Assembly: GCA_002427055.1 (NCBI GenBank)
Contig: DIPA01000032.1
Coordinates: 1,717 to 6,936 of the forward strand
Direction of reading: 5' to 3'
From: Firmicutes bacterium UBA5500
GTDB lineage: Bacteria; Bacillota; UBA994; UBA5500
Length of the DNA stretch: 5,220 bases
Below are positions 1-5,190 of this stretch, piece by piece. Position numbers and translations under genes: made by a program. The notes beneath the pieces were generated by a model that searched no databases, had not been told where the DNA came from, and was given only the letters and a program-made list of their open reading frames with translations. How positions within the stretch are numbered: the first letter of the stretch is position 1; the number at the start of each line of letters is the position of its first letter.

Positions 1-21
1 TTTTTAACCGTATGCCGGCCC

Positions 22-44
22 AATTAGCTTAAACTAAGCCAATT
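22..44 (-). other. A/T-rich hairpin downstream of the lipoprotein gene
   Basis: On the minus strand AATTGGCTTA and TAAGCTAATT can pair as a 10-bp stem with a 3-nt loop and one G-U wobble; on the plus strand the same position would be an A-C mismatch, so the structure favours minus-strand RNA. It begins 21 nt after the TAG stop (66-68). No T-run follows, so it is not a standard rho-independent terminator; it may slow 3' decay of the mRNA or be part of a rho-dependent end. Confidence 0.35.
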
Positions 45-65
45 CGTAAGATGTGAAGTGCGGAG

Positions 66-1238
66 CTAGGGACGAACAAATGGATTGCGGGTTGAGATGC
101 AATCTTTTCTAATCCAGCCCGAGCCTCCACCGCCAAAGAGAATCCACACGTAGTCATCCTTGCTGTCCACGATGCGGAAACGTAACGCCTCGTCATATTT
201 ACGGGAAATAGTGAAATCCGGCTCTCCATCTTTGCTTTCATAGACTGTTACCGGCTGTGCAGTCCAACCTTCCAACGAGTCCTTAGGATCAAAGGAACCC
301 AGATTGCTTTCTTGAACCCAGCCCACGTGCACAATCTCTTCGACCTTCCAGGGGGCAGTATGTACCAGAGCCCAGTCACCCTCCCTAGCCAGAACAGTAA
401 CCACACTCCCCTTTTCTAAAGCAAGAGTACGTGCATTAGCATTAGGTGCTGTGGCAGAGAAGCCTGGATAAGGAAGCAACTCACATTCGCCGAGAACAAG
501 ATTGTACTCTTTTGCAGGCAAGTCCACTGATTCTGTTGGCGAATCGGTCAGGTACCAAGCTGGGGCCCAGCCCTTGGTTCCGTCCTCCAAGCGCACCAAG
601 AACATTGCCTCCCCAGTGCTGGTTTTTGCGAGTTCTTCCACGCGCACTTCTGCGCCTTTTGTAGCTAGGCCATTAATGGTGACTTCAATTACTTGCCCAT
701 CTGCATCAGCCAGCAGTACACAGGGGGCTCTCAGATATATAGGCTTGCTCTGGAGACAATCCACAAGGTCATTAGAGATCACATAGCTTTTATAAGGGCA
801 ATAGATGTTAAACTCTATTTGGCAGTCCTCGTTAATCCGAGCCAGTGACATCAGGGCAAGAGCTTCATCGCCTATGCTGATAGTTCCTGACTGTTCCACA
901 TCAAGTGGCAGTTCCCGGCTCAAATAACTGGCAACCGGTGCCTTAATGAACGCAGCCATGGCGTCCTGAAAATTGCAACTTACCTGTTCGCCTTGTACAG
1001 TAAACAACACTTCAACCTGCTGCTCCAAGATCTTAGCCTTGGCACCAAAACTACCCGCCTTATCCAAAGGCTTGAGCGAAGAGAACTCCAGCGCCGCAAA
1101 TTCTTCTTTTATATACTGCTCCACAAGATTCTGCTGGCGTAGCAACTCCTCTTGCCGACCACTACAGGCTGTAATAGTGCACAATAGCAGCATTGTCAGC
1201 AGAGCTATTGCTAGTCTCCGAGTAGACAACCCCTTCAC
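66..1238 (-). CDS. Secreted lipoprotein with three C-terminal SH3-like repeats
   Basis: Predicted lipoprotein of 390 aa, anchored on the outer face of the cytoplasmic membrane. Seen: a basic start (K2, R7, R8), a hydrophobic core at about 9-20 and a lipobox I-T-A-C at 22-25, making C25 the likely lipidated residue. Residues 26-185 resemble nothing I can name. The C-terminal half holds three beta-rich units, each ending in the glycine-tryptophan motif typical of bacterial SH3 domains: GWAPAWYL (223-230), GWVQESNL (306-313) and GWIRKDCI (374-381). Such domains often bind cell wall or peptide ligands; a wall-binding or surface-sensing role is inference. The GTG start at 1238 follows AAGGTG by 7 nt; TTG at codon 4 is an alternative. 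The mature part has seven cysteines besides C25, many for a secreted protein. It is the last gene of the co-directional series; no promoter is obvious before it. The gene call is firm, the function is not. Confidence 0.9.
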   Translation of the reverse strand: MKGLSTRRLAIALLTMLLLCTITACSGRQEELLRQQNLVEQYIKEEFAALEFSSLKPLDKAGSFGAKAKILEQQVEVLFTVQGEQVSCNFQDAMAAFIKAPVASYLSRELPLDVEQSGTISIGDEALALMSLARINEDCQIEFNIYCPYKSYVISNDLVDCLQSKPIYLRAPCVLLADADGQVIEVTINGLATKGAEVRVEELAKTSTGEAMFLVRLEDGTKGWAPAWYLTDSPTESVDLPAKEYNLVLGECELLPYPGFSATAPNANARTLALEKGSVVTVLAREGDWALVHTAPWKVEEIVHVGWVQESNLGSFDPKDSLEGWTAQPVTVYESKDGEPDFTISRKYDEALRFRIVDSKDDYVWILFGGGGSGWIRKDCISTRNPFVRP

Positions 1239-1254
1239 CTTCTTTCACCTTCTT
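1235..1254 (-). repeat. Tandem 10-bp repeat spanning the lipoprotein ribosome binding site and start
   Basis: AAGAAGGTGA occurs twice head to tail on the minus strand. The first copy supplies the AAGGTG ribosome binding site; the second contains the GTG start codon (1238-1236). Each copy holds a GTG, but they are 10 bp apart and so in different frames; only the second opens the lipoprotein frame. Gain or loss of one copy would shift or remove the ribosome binding site. Confidence 0.8.
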
Positions 1255-1403
1255 CAGTCAGAGCTGGCCGCTGGTTCCAAGTATTTAAATCGCGGCACTT
1301 TCACAAATGTAAGGTTACCTCCGCTAGGATAGACAATTGAGAGCCGCGAGTTCTTCCTGTTGCTGGTATGTGCGGAAACATAGACATCACTAAATGTACT
1401 TCC
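1254..1403 (-). pseudogene. Open frame without start codon before the lipoprotein gene; possible gene remnant
   Basis: A 49-residue minus frame lies between a stop at 1404-1406 and TGA at 1254-1256. Its translation looks protein-like, with alternating hydrophobic residues suggesting beta strands: FSDVYVSAH (4-12), RLSIVYPSGGNLTFVKVPRF (20-39), ending KYLEPAASSD. It has no usual start until GTG at residue 35, which follows GGAGGT by 12 nt and would give only a 15-residue peptide. The frame stops 15 nt before the lipoprotein start. It could be the decayed C-terminus of a lost gene, or chance: a frame of this length without stops arises in roughly one of ten random trials. The match is unproven. 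Confidence 0.2.
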
Positions 1404-1444
1404 TCAGGCTCTCTTGTCCCTCTCACAATAAAGGAGGTATCTAG

Positions 1445-1777
1445 TTAACCGCTTTTGCTCCTTTTATCAGCACGTAGCTTTAGCTGCAGGCCGATGATAA
1501 TCAGTCCAAAGCCAATTATGAGCCAGCCGGTAGCCTTGCCTATTAGGAATGGGCCGCTGCCCATTTTGTCAAAGGGGTCTGGACCTTGGACAATCCACAT
1601 TCGGTAATTATAGTCGGACAAATAAGACGAAAGAATGATGGGAAAAGAGAGAAACACCGAACCGACACCTACTAGAGCATAGGTTAGAAATTTACTACCC
1701 CAATTCTCAAAGAATCGTTTATACCAACAATAAAGTGCTAGCAGCCCTGCCGCAACAACGAGAAACAAACCTTCCAC
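1445..1777 (-). CDS. Small three-helix membrane protein of unknown function
   Basis: An integral membrane protein of about 110 aa that I do not recognise. Three hydrophobic segments are visible, at about 3-18, 30-52 and 77-98. The first loop carries K20, R21 and K29 and the tail ends in a basic run (KLRADKRSKSG), so by the positive-inside rule the N-terminus faces out and the C-terminus in. The outer loop (53-76) is rich in Tyr, Trp, Pro and Gly, including GPDPFDKMGSGP. Start choice is uncertain. The longest frame begins with GTG at 1777, but that GTG sits inside the GGGAGGTGG sequence that looks like the ribosome binding site. TTG at 1768 (codon 4) lies 8 nt after GGGAGG and is a better fit, giving 107 aa. 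It lies between the ABC operon and the lipoprotein gene, 206 bp before the latter with no terminator seen, so the two may be co-transcribed. A role as a transporter accessory or immunity-like protein is speculation. Confidence 0.75.
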   Translation of the reverse strand: MEGLFLVVAAGLLALYCWYKRFFENWGSKFLTYALVGVGSVFLSFPIILSSYLSDYNYRMWIVQGPDPFDKMGSGPFLIGKATGWLIIGFGLIIIGLQLKLRADKRSKSG

Positions 1778-1880
1778 CTCCCAATCTGGTTAACTTGGTT
1801 AATAATAACTCTTCTAGATAGCGATTTTCCTCTTCGCAAGCTCCATAAATAAGCCCTTGTTTGAAACCCAGAAGATTCAT
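1719..1880 (-). CDS. Doubtful small ORF, 53 aa, overlapping the small membrane protein start
   Basis: An ATG-started frame beginning MNLLGFKQGLIYGA and continuing with an acidic, leucine-rich stretch (EEENRYLEELLLTKL, residues 16-30) that could form an amphipathic helix. It then runs out of frame into the first 59 bp of the small membrane protein gene, where its composition (RCCGRAAS) looks like a shadow. No good ribosome binding site precedes the ATG (only TTAAG). It may be a genuine short protein, the remains of one, or chance. I do not recognise it. Confidence 0.2.
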   Translation of the reverse strand: MNLLGFKQGLIYGACEEENRYLEELLLTKLTRLGGGRFVSRCCGRAASTLLLV

Positions 1881-2134
1881 CAAACTTAATAACCCGTGGC
1901 ATAGCCATCTCTTGTCCAGCGAATTTACCCTTCACTTATATATCTCTTTTAGACCCCAACATGTGACACCCTAATTGAAAAAATGTTTGTCTCAGCTAAG
2001 AAGCTAGTTAATATATATATTGCGTCCGCTGAACCACAATGCGGCACGGGCATATTACCCAGCCCTATGTGTCTGTGGAGGGCTTAATTAACCGCCTTAT
2101 GCACTGTGGTCTCCAGAGCCATTGTGTTAACCGT
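1778..2134. other. 357-bp intergenic stretch between ATPase gene and small membrane protein gene
   Basis: This gap has no gene I can assert. It holds an AT-rich tract at 2010-2020 (possible promoter, listed separately), a weak hairpin AGCCCT/AGGGCT with a 12-nt loop at about 2065-2088 that lacks a T-run, and two overlapping small minus frames: a GTG-started 65-codon frame ending at 1738 and an ATG-started 53-codon frame at 1719-1880. A direct repeat of TTAACCA with 9-bp period (about 1787-1802, minus strand) lies just before the ribosome binding site of the small membrane protein. No clear terminator follows the ATPase gene, so read-through into the downstream genes is possible. Confidence 0.6.
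2010..2039 (-). promoter_or_regulatory. Possible sigma-70 type promoter for the downstream genes
   Basis: On the minus strand TTGTGG (2039-2034; three of six consensus bases) is followed after 18 bp by TATATT (2015-2010; five of six). Reading TATATA with a 16-bp spacer is equally possible because the region is an alternating AT run. If used, it would give the small membrane protein a leader of over 200 nt, or serve a small ORF within the gap. The weak -35 box keeps this tentative. Confidence 0.3.
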
Positions 2135-2800
2135 TTAGTTACTAACCAAAACGCCTTCACTTATACGCAAAACCCTGTCGCAGCAATTGGCGACGTCTCT
2201 ACTGTGGGTGGCGAGAACTATAATACGGTTATCTTGCTTTAGCCTCTGCAGTAATTCCAATATCTTCTGCTCTGTCTGTTCATCTAGTGCGCCGGTAGGC
2301 TCGTCCGCTAGTAACACTGTGGGCTGCTTTATTAAAGCCCTCGCTATCGCCACCCGCTGGCATTCCCCTCCAGATAGACTATGCACCTTCTGAGACAGCA
2401 GATGGGCGATCTCCAATTCCAATGCAATCTCCTTGATCAGTTTTCTGGCCAGGTTTATAGGGACATTGCGAAATTCCAAGGGCATGGCAATATTGTCGTA
2501 TGCAGTTAAGCTGCCGATCAACGCATAGTCTTGAACGATCAGCCCTATCTGTTGTTCTCGAAATCTATCTCTAGTACCCCGGGTCATTGCAGTTACGTCC
2601 AAATCGTCGAGAAAATACTGACCGGATGTAGCCTCAAGTAGGCCACCGATGATATTAAGCAGAGTAGATTTCCCCGCACCACTTTTACCCATAATGGCAA
2701 CGAGTTCGCCCCTCCTAATGGTACAGTTAACACCCTTGAGTACTTCTTTAGCCACTTTTTTTGATTCATAGGTTTTACAGATATTATTCAATCGTATCAT
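2135..2800 (-). CDS. ABC transporter ATP-binding protein, MacB/LolD/FtsE type
   Basis: Cytoplasmic ATPase of 221 aa, the usual length for the MacB/LolD/FtsE family whose partners are FtsX-type permeases. All catalytic motifs are intact: Walker A GKSGAGKST (38-46, K44 binding phosphate), Q-loop Q90 in IVQDYALI, signature LSGGE (142-146), Walker B LLADEP (163-168, catalytic E167), D-loop ALD (171-173) and switch histidine H199 in ATHS. The segment SLTAYDNIAMPLEF after the Q-loop is characteristic of the family. It should dimerise and drive the two permeases encoded just upstream. The ATG at 2800 is preceded by GAGGTGA with 7 nt spacing; the TGA of that ribosome binding site is also the stop codon of the preceding permease, so translation is probably coupled. 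It is the last gene of the tight operon. The substrate cannot be read from an ATPase of this type; cell division (FtsE) is unlikely because the partner permeases have much larger outer domains than FtsX. Confidence 0.97.
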   Translation of the reverse strand: MIRLNNICKTYESKKVAKEVLKGVNCTIRRGELVAIMGKSGAGKSTLLNIIGGLLEATSGQYFLDDLDVTAMTRGTRDRFREQQIGLIVQDYALIGSLTAYDNIAMPLEFRNVPINLARKLIKEIALELEIAHLLSQKVHSLSGGECQRVAIARALIKQPTVLLADEPTGALDEQTEQKILELLQRLKQDNRIIVLATHSRDVANCCDRVLRISEGVLVSN

Positions 2801-2807
2801 CTGGCTA

Positions 2808-2814
2808 TCACCTC
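2808..2814 (-). promoter_or_regulatory. Ribosome binding site fused to a stop codon (permease/ATPase junction)
   Basis: GAGGTGA on the minus strand is both the ribosome binding site of the ATPase gene (7 nt before ATG at 2800) and the end of the 420-aa permease gene, whose TGA stop is its last three bases. A ribosome terminating on the permease sits on the ATPase start region, so coupling is likely. Confidence 0.8.
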
Positions 2815-4070
2815 AACACCCTGTTGTTGATGAACCTAGTTGCGTGGATATTAATCGGGATGACTGTAACCATATAAGGTGTAAGCAAGGTCATTGCCAG
2901 CACCAGTGCCAAGGATGGCGTTGCCGGCAGAGCCAGAAAGAATATGGCTATAGCGGCAAGTATAACTCCACCGCTATAAAGAAGTTTGAACTCTGCAATT
3001 TTGATCTTGCGCAGGTCATTGGTTGTCAACCCGGAAACTAGCATGGCTCGCATGTTCTTTCTATCCTGACTAAGGTTCAGTATGGTGCCTAATACAAGCA
3101 CCAGTGCTACAAAAACAAACAGCAAAACGGCCAACAACACCAAGATATCCGTGCTTGCATATGTGAGCAATCTCAGAGAAGTGATCGCAGTTTCAGGGTA
3201 GGTCATGATGTGTAGCTCGAACATGCCGTGCTTTAGCCGATACGCTTCCAACACATTAATGAACCCGGGTAGAGTAAGATCTTGCAGTAGCACAGAACCG
3301 TTTAGCTTATGGAAGTATAGGGCCCCTTGCCAGTAAGCCTCGTCTTCACTTTGTGGTTCAAGGGTAACAGTTGGAGAAACAGTGACCATATAGCGGTCCA
3401 AATACACCATTTGCCCTTTTCTGGGGATACACGCTCCCTGGCGGAGAAAGCCCCTCACCTTATATTTCGTGGTAATACCATAGTAGAGGCAATCTATAAC
3501 ATCACCGACCTCATATACACCCTCGTATTCTGCGCCCAACAGAACCGGGAGAATATAGCTTTCATCGAGATAGAAATCTTCCTCGGTAAATCCTATGGCG
3601 TCGGCTACCTGGTTTGCCAAGAAGTCCTGATAAGCCACAAAATTGAGAGCTAATTGCTTCACAGTCGTATACTGCTGCATATTATGCATCTCATAGATGT
3701 TAACCGCACCACCATGCTCATATCCATAACAAAATATGTCTGTCCCCTTAAAACCGCCTACACTTATGGGCTGACCTATTCTCTCATAGAACTTGAACCG
3801 ATCATCTGTGGCCAAATCGGCATAGTAGCGTTTGACCGCCTGCACCTGTTCAGGATTTCTAATCACTGGCCCCAGTGGTTCAACATTGTCATAAAGATAG
3901 AGTTCTTCGCCAGCTGATGCTGAAAATACTTCATCGGTACGTGTCTTAATGCTCATGACGTTACCAAAGAGGATATGCATGCAGAATAAACTTGTGGCAA
4001 TATAGACTACAGTTGATAGAGAGATAAGCTTGTGGCGAAAAATCCACCGTCTGGCTTGATCATAAATCAT
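2808..4070 (-). CDS. FtsX/MacB-type ABC transporter permease, 420 aa (second subunit)
   Basis: Membrane subunit of the ABC transporter. One N-terminal helix (about 17-38) is followed by a large extracytoplasmic domain (about 39-304) and three C-terminal helices (about 305-330, 363-380, 386-407), the 1+3 layout of the FtsX/MacB superfamily. The cytoplasmic loop after helix 2 (DRKNMRAMLVSGLTTNDLRK, 336-355) matches the family pattern of a basic, amphipathic segment that contacts the ATPase, with a GLTTNDL turn where many relatives have GATRRQI. The outer domain, about 265 residues, is longer than that of the partner permease and has no part I can name; LYLYDN (58-62 region) recalls clostridial and streptococcal peptide-type permeases, which is a weak resemblance. 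ATG at 4070 follows AGGAG by 9 nt, inside the end of the upstream permease gene, with an 11-bp overlap. It ends in AGG TGA, which provides the ribosome binding site of the ATPase. Likely a heterodimer partner of the 332-aa permease; substrate unknown. Confidence 0.9.
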   Translation of the reverse strand: MIYDQARRWIFRHKLISLSTVVYIATSLFCMHILFGNVMSIKTRTDEVFSASAGEELYLYDNVEPLGPVIRNPEQVQAVKRYYADLATDDRFKFYERIGQPISVGGFKGTDIFCYGYEHGGAVNIYEMHNMQQYTTVKQLALNFVAYQDFLANQVADAIGFTEEDFYLDESYILPVLLGAEYEGVYEVGDVIDCLYYGITTKYKVRGFLRQGACIPRKGQMVYLDRYMVTVSPTVTLEPQSEDEAYWQGALYFHKLNGSVLLQDLTLPGFINVLEAYRLKHGMFELHIMTYPETAITSLRLLTYASTDILVLLAVLLFVFVALVLVLGTILNLSQDRKNMRAMLVSGLTTNDLRKIKIAEFKLLYSGGVILAAIAIFFLALPATPSLALVLAMTLLTPYMVTVIPINIHATRFINNRVLR

Positions 4071-5058
4071 GGGTTACTTCTCCTATCACTCGTCGATAAT
4101 TAGCGGCAAAGGTGCTGATATTGATAATGATTGGTGCCCCCAAGCCTATTGCTAGGGCGATTAGATAGGCTGCTGGCAGTCTGCTTGCATATGTGAGTGT
4201 AGTTGATTTGATCAGAGCGGGCACGCAATTTCCAGATAGATAGAAAAACCCATACAGTGATGATTCGGTAAGCAAAATTCGTCCGAATATCTGCTGCTTT
4301 GTTCTACCCAATATATGTTGAACCCTTATCATTTCTCCATAACCGCGATTCTTTATCTCAACCATGAGTACCACGCCTAAGAGGACCGTCAGATAAACGA
4401 AGCCGGATAGAAAGGTGTAAATGGATACGGTATTCCAGATTGCTTGGATGCCTTCATTCGCCTGATAAAACTGCTCAAACCCAGCGAGTATATCTAGCTC
4501 TAACAGGCGGTTCACTACTCTCACATTGTCGTCACCAAAAACAACTACGCCTGTACTAGCTAGTGATTCCGGGACAGACAGCATATTCAGAATCAACATT
4601 TGGTCCAGCCGACTGATTATCGGCAGACCGATCGTGCCAATTACCTCAAACTCGACGCCCCTGTAATTAATGTAACTCACATTGTCCCGCTCATAGCACC
4701 GCTCTCTTAGATCAGTTCCTATTACACAAAAACGGCTTCTGTTGCTAAAATCGGCCTGTGAGAAAAAGCGCCCTTCGGTAACAGGTAAGTAATAACTATT
4801 GCCAGCAAAGCAGAGCGCTCGCGTTGTTACATCAATATGCTTGGACACAAATGATTCCCCCATCAGAAAGCTCACTTCATTGAAGGAGAGCGGGACGGAT
4901 TGACGAAAATAGCTAACGCCAGGCAAGTATAGATCATTGCTGATTTGATCGTAAACTTGGGCCTTGAATACGGCATCACCTACAATGAGGGAAAGAATTC
5001 CCGTTAGAAAGATGACAGCGCAGATAAGCCAATTCTTTTTCGCGATGTATGTTCCCAT
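4060..5058 (-). CDS. FtsX/MacB-type ABC transporter permease, 332 aa (first subunit)
   Basis: First gene of the ABC operon. Helix 1 is at about 11-29, the outer domain at about 30-208, and helices 2-4 at about 211-233, 258-282 and 293-317. The outer domain carries the recognisable MacB periplasmic core pattern: EGRFFSQADFSNRSRFCVIG (95-114) followed by YRGVEFEVIGTIG (132-144), where the family has a GR-F-x-x-x-D, VIG and G-x-x-F-x-V-x-G series. The cytoplasmic loop after helix 2 (IKNRGYGEMIRVQHILGRTK, 235-254) then QIFGRILLTESSLYG is the classic FtsX motif region that couples to the ATPase. Length is short compared with full MacB permeases near 400 aa (without the ATPase), but typical for half-size Bacillota members. 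ATG at 5058 is preceded by a 14-nt purine run. Its last codons contain the ribosome binding site and start of the second permease. No MacA-like adaptor lies in the window. Substrate unknown; peptide or lipid-linked cargo, or mechanical signalling, are all possible. Confidence 0.93.
   Translation of the reverse strand: MGTYIAKKNWLICAVIFLTGILSLIVGDAVFKAQVYDQISNDLYLPGVSYFRQSVPLSFNEVSFLMGESFVSKHIDVTTRALCFAGNSYYLPVTEGRFFSQADFSNRSRFCVIGTDLRERCYERDNVSYINYRGVEFEVIGTIGLPIISRLDQMLILNMLSVPESLASTGVVVFGDDNVRVVNRLLELDILAGFEQFYQANEGIQAIWNTVSIYTFLSGFVYLTVLLGVVLMVEIKNRGYGEMIRVQHILGRTKQQIFGRILLTESSLYGFFYLSGNCVPALIKSTTLTYASRLPAAYLIALAIGLGAPIIINISTFAANYRRVIGEVTHDL
4080..4084 (-). promoter_or_regulatory. Internal ribosome binding site of the 420-aa permease
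   Basis: AGGAG on the minus strand, 9 nt before the ATG at 4070, lies within the last codons (VIGEV) of the 332-aa permease gene. With the 11-bp gene overlap this implies coupled translation of the two permeases, which suits subunits made in equal amounts. Confidence 0.75.
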
Positions 5059-5065
5059 TTACTTA

Positions 5066-5079
5066 CCCCCCCTCCCCTC
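5066..5079 (-). promoter_or_regulatory. Unusually G-rich ribosome binding site of the 332-aa permease
   Basis: On the minus strand the 14 nt GAGGGGAGGGGGGG end 7 nt before the ATG at 5058. They contain the GGAGG core, which fixes the start, but continue into a run of seven G that is longer than a Shine-Dalgarno sequence needs. The two G-tracts (4 and 7) could allow variable pairing with the 16S rRNA or slippage during replication. Confidence 0.75.
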
Positions 5080-5088
5080 ACCTTACGG

Positions 5089-5098
5089 CCCAATTGGG
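5089..5098. promoter_or_regulatory. Perfect 10-bp palindrome CCCAATTGGG in the ABC operon leader
   Basis: A perfect inverted repeat with no spacer, about 30 nt upstream of the first permease start and just before its ribosome binding site. Its position between the terminator and the start would suit a repressor operator, but it is short, and a 10-bp palindrome can occur by chance. No promoter boxes of good quality were found around it. Confidence 0.25.
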
Positions 5099-5144
5099 TT
5101 TCTTCGACATGCAAGCCAATAATTCCTTGTTCCCAATATTTTGA

Positions 5145-5161
5145 TGGTCATACAACGACCA
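5145..5161. promoter_or_regulatory. Inverted repeat TGGTC-N7-GACCA, possible operator
   Basis: Two 5-bp arms separated by 7 bp lie directly after the terminator T-run, in the only stretch that can hold the ABC operon promoter. The geometry (17 bp overall) resembles operators of small dimeric repressors such as the GntR type that often control ABC operons, but no regulator gene is in the window. The evidence is weak. Confidence 0.2.
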
Positions 5162-5190
5162 AACAAAAACCGCACCTCGGTCAGGTGCGG
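5161..5190 (-). terminator. Rho-independent terminator of an upstream minus-strand unit
   Basis: Read on the minus strand, CCGCACCT and AGGTGCGG form a perfect 8-bp GC-rich stem with the 5-nt loop GACCG (5170-5190), followed directly by TTTTTGTTT (5169-5161). The plus-strand side lacks a T-run, so the terminator serves minus-strand transcription coming from beyond position 5220. It separates that unit from the ABC operon, which should therefore have its own promoter between 5059 and 5160. One minus frame ends with TAA at 5203-5205, 12 nt before the hairpin, and could be the end of the upstream gene; too little is in the window to annotate it. Confidence 0.85.

Noticed and set aside
29..241. 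A second minus frame of 70 codons near the left edge
   Set aside because: It overlaps the 3' end of the lipoprotein gene in another frame, and the lipoprotein carries its third GW motif there.
446..1332. Plus-strand open frames across the lipoprotein gene (446-664, 502-786, 973-1332)
   Set aside because: Antisense to a gene with a clear lipobox and SH3 motifs; their serine- and cysteine-rich translations are typical of shadows.
1427..1441. Plus-strand AAAGGAGGT, a perfect ribosome binding site
   Set aside because: No start codon with an open frame follows at usable distance. On the minus strand it reads ACCTCCTTT, like the 16S rRNA 3' end, but with no surrounding rRNA similarity.
1991..2010. 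Hairpin AGCT-TCTT-AGCT followed some bases later by a T6 run on the minus strand (to about 1977)
   Set aside because: The stem is only 4-5 bp and the T-run starts about 10 nt later, so it is not a credible terminator for the ATPase gene.
2039..2393. Plus-strand open frames at 2039-2242 and 2187-2393
   Set aside because: The second lies wholly and the first mostly antisense to the ATPase gene, whose motifs are unambiguous; neither has a convincing ribosome binding site or protein-like sequence.
3327..3917. Plus-strand open frames of 108 and 87 codons
   Set aside because: They are antisense shadows of the 420-aa permease, which has coherent membrane topology and family motifs.
17..5095. Shared 10-mer CGGCCCAATT at 17-26 and 5086-5095
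   Set aside because: About a dozen exact 10-mer repeats are expected by chance in a window of this size, so it does not support a duplicated regulatory element.
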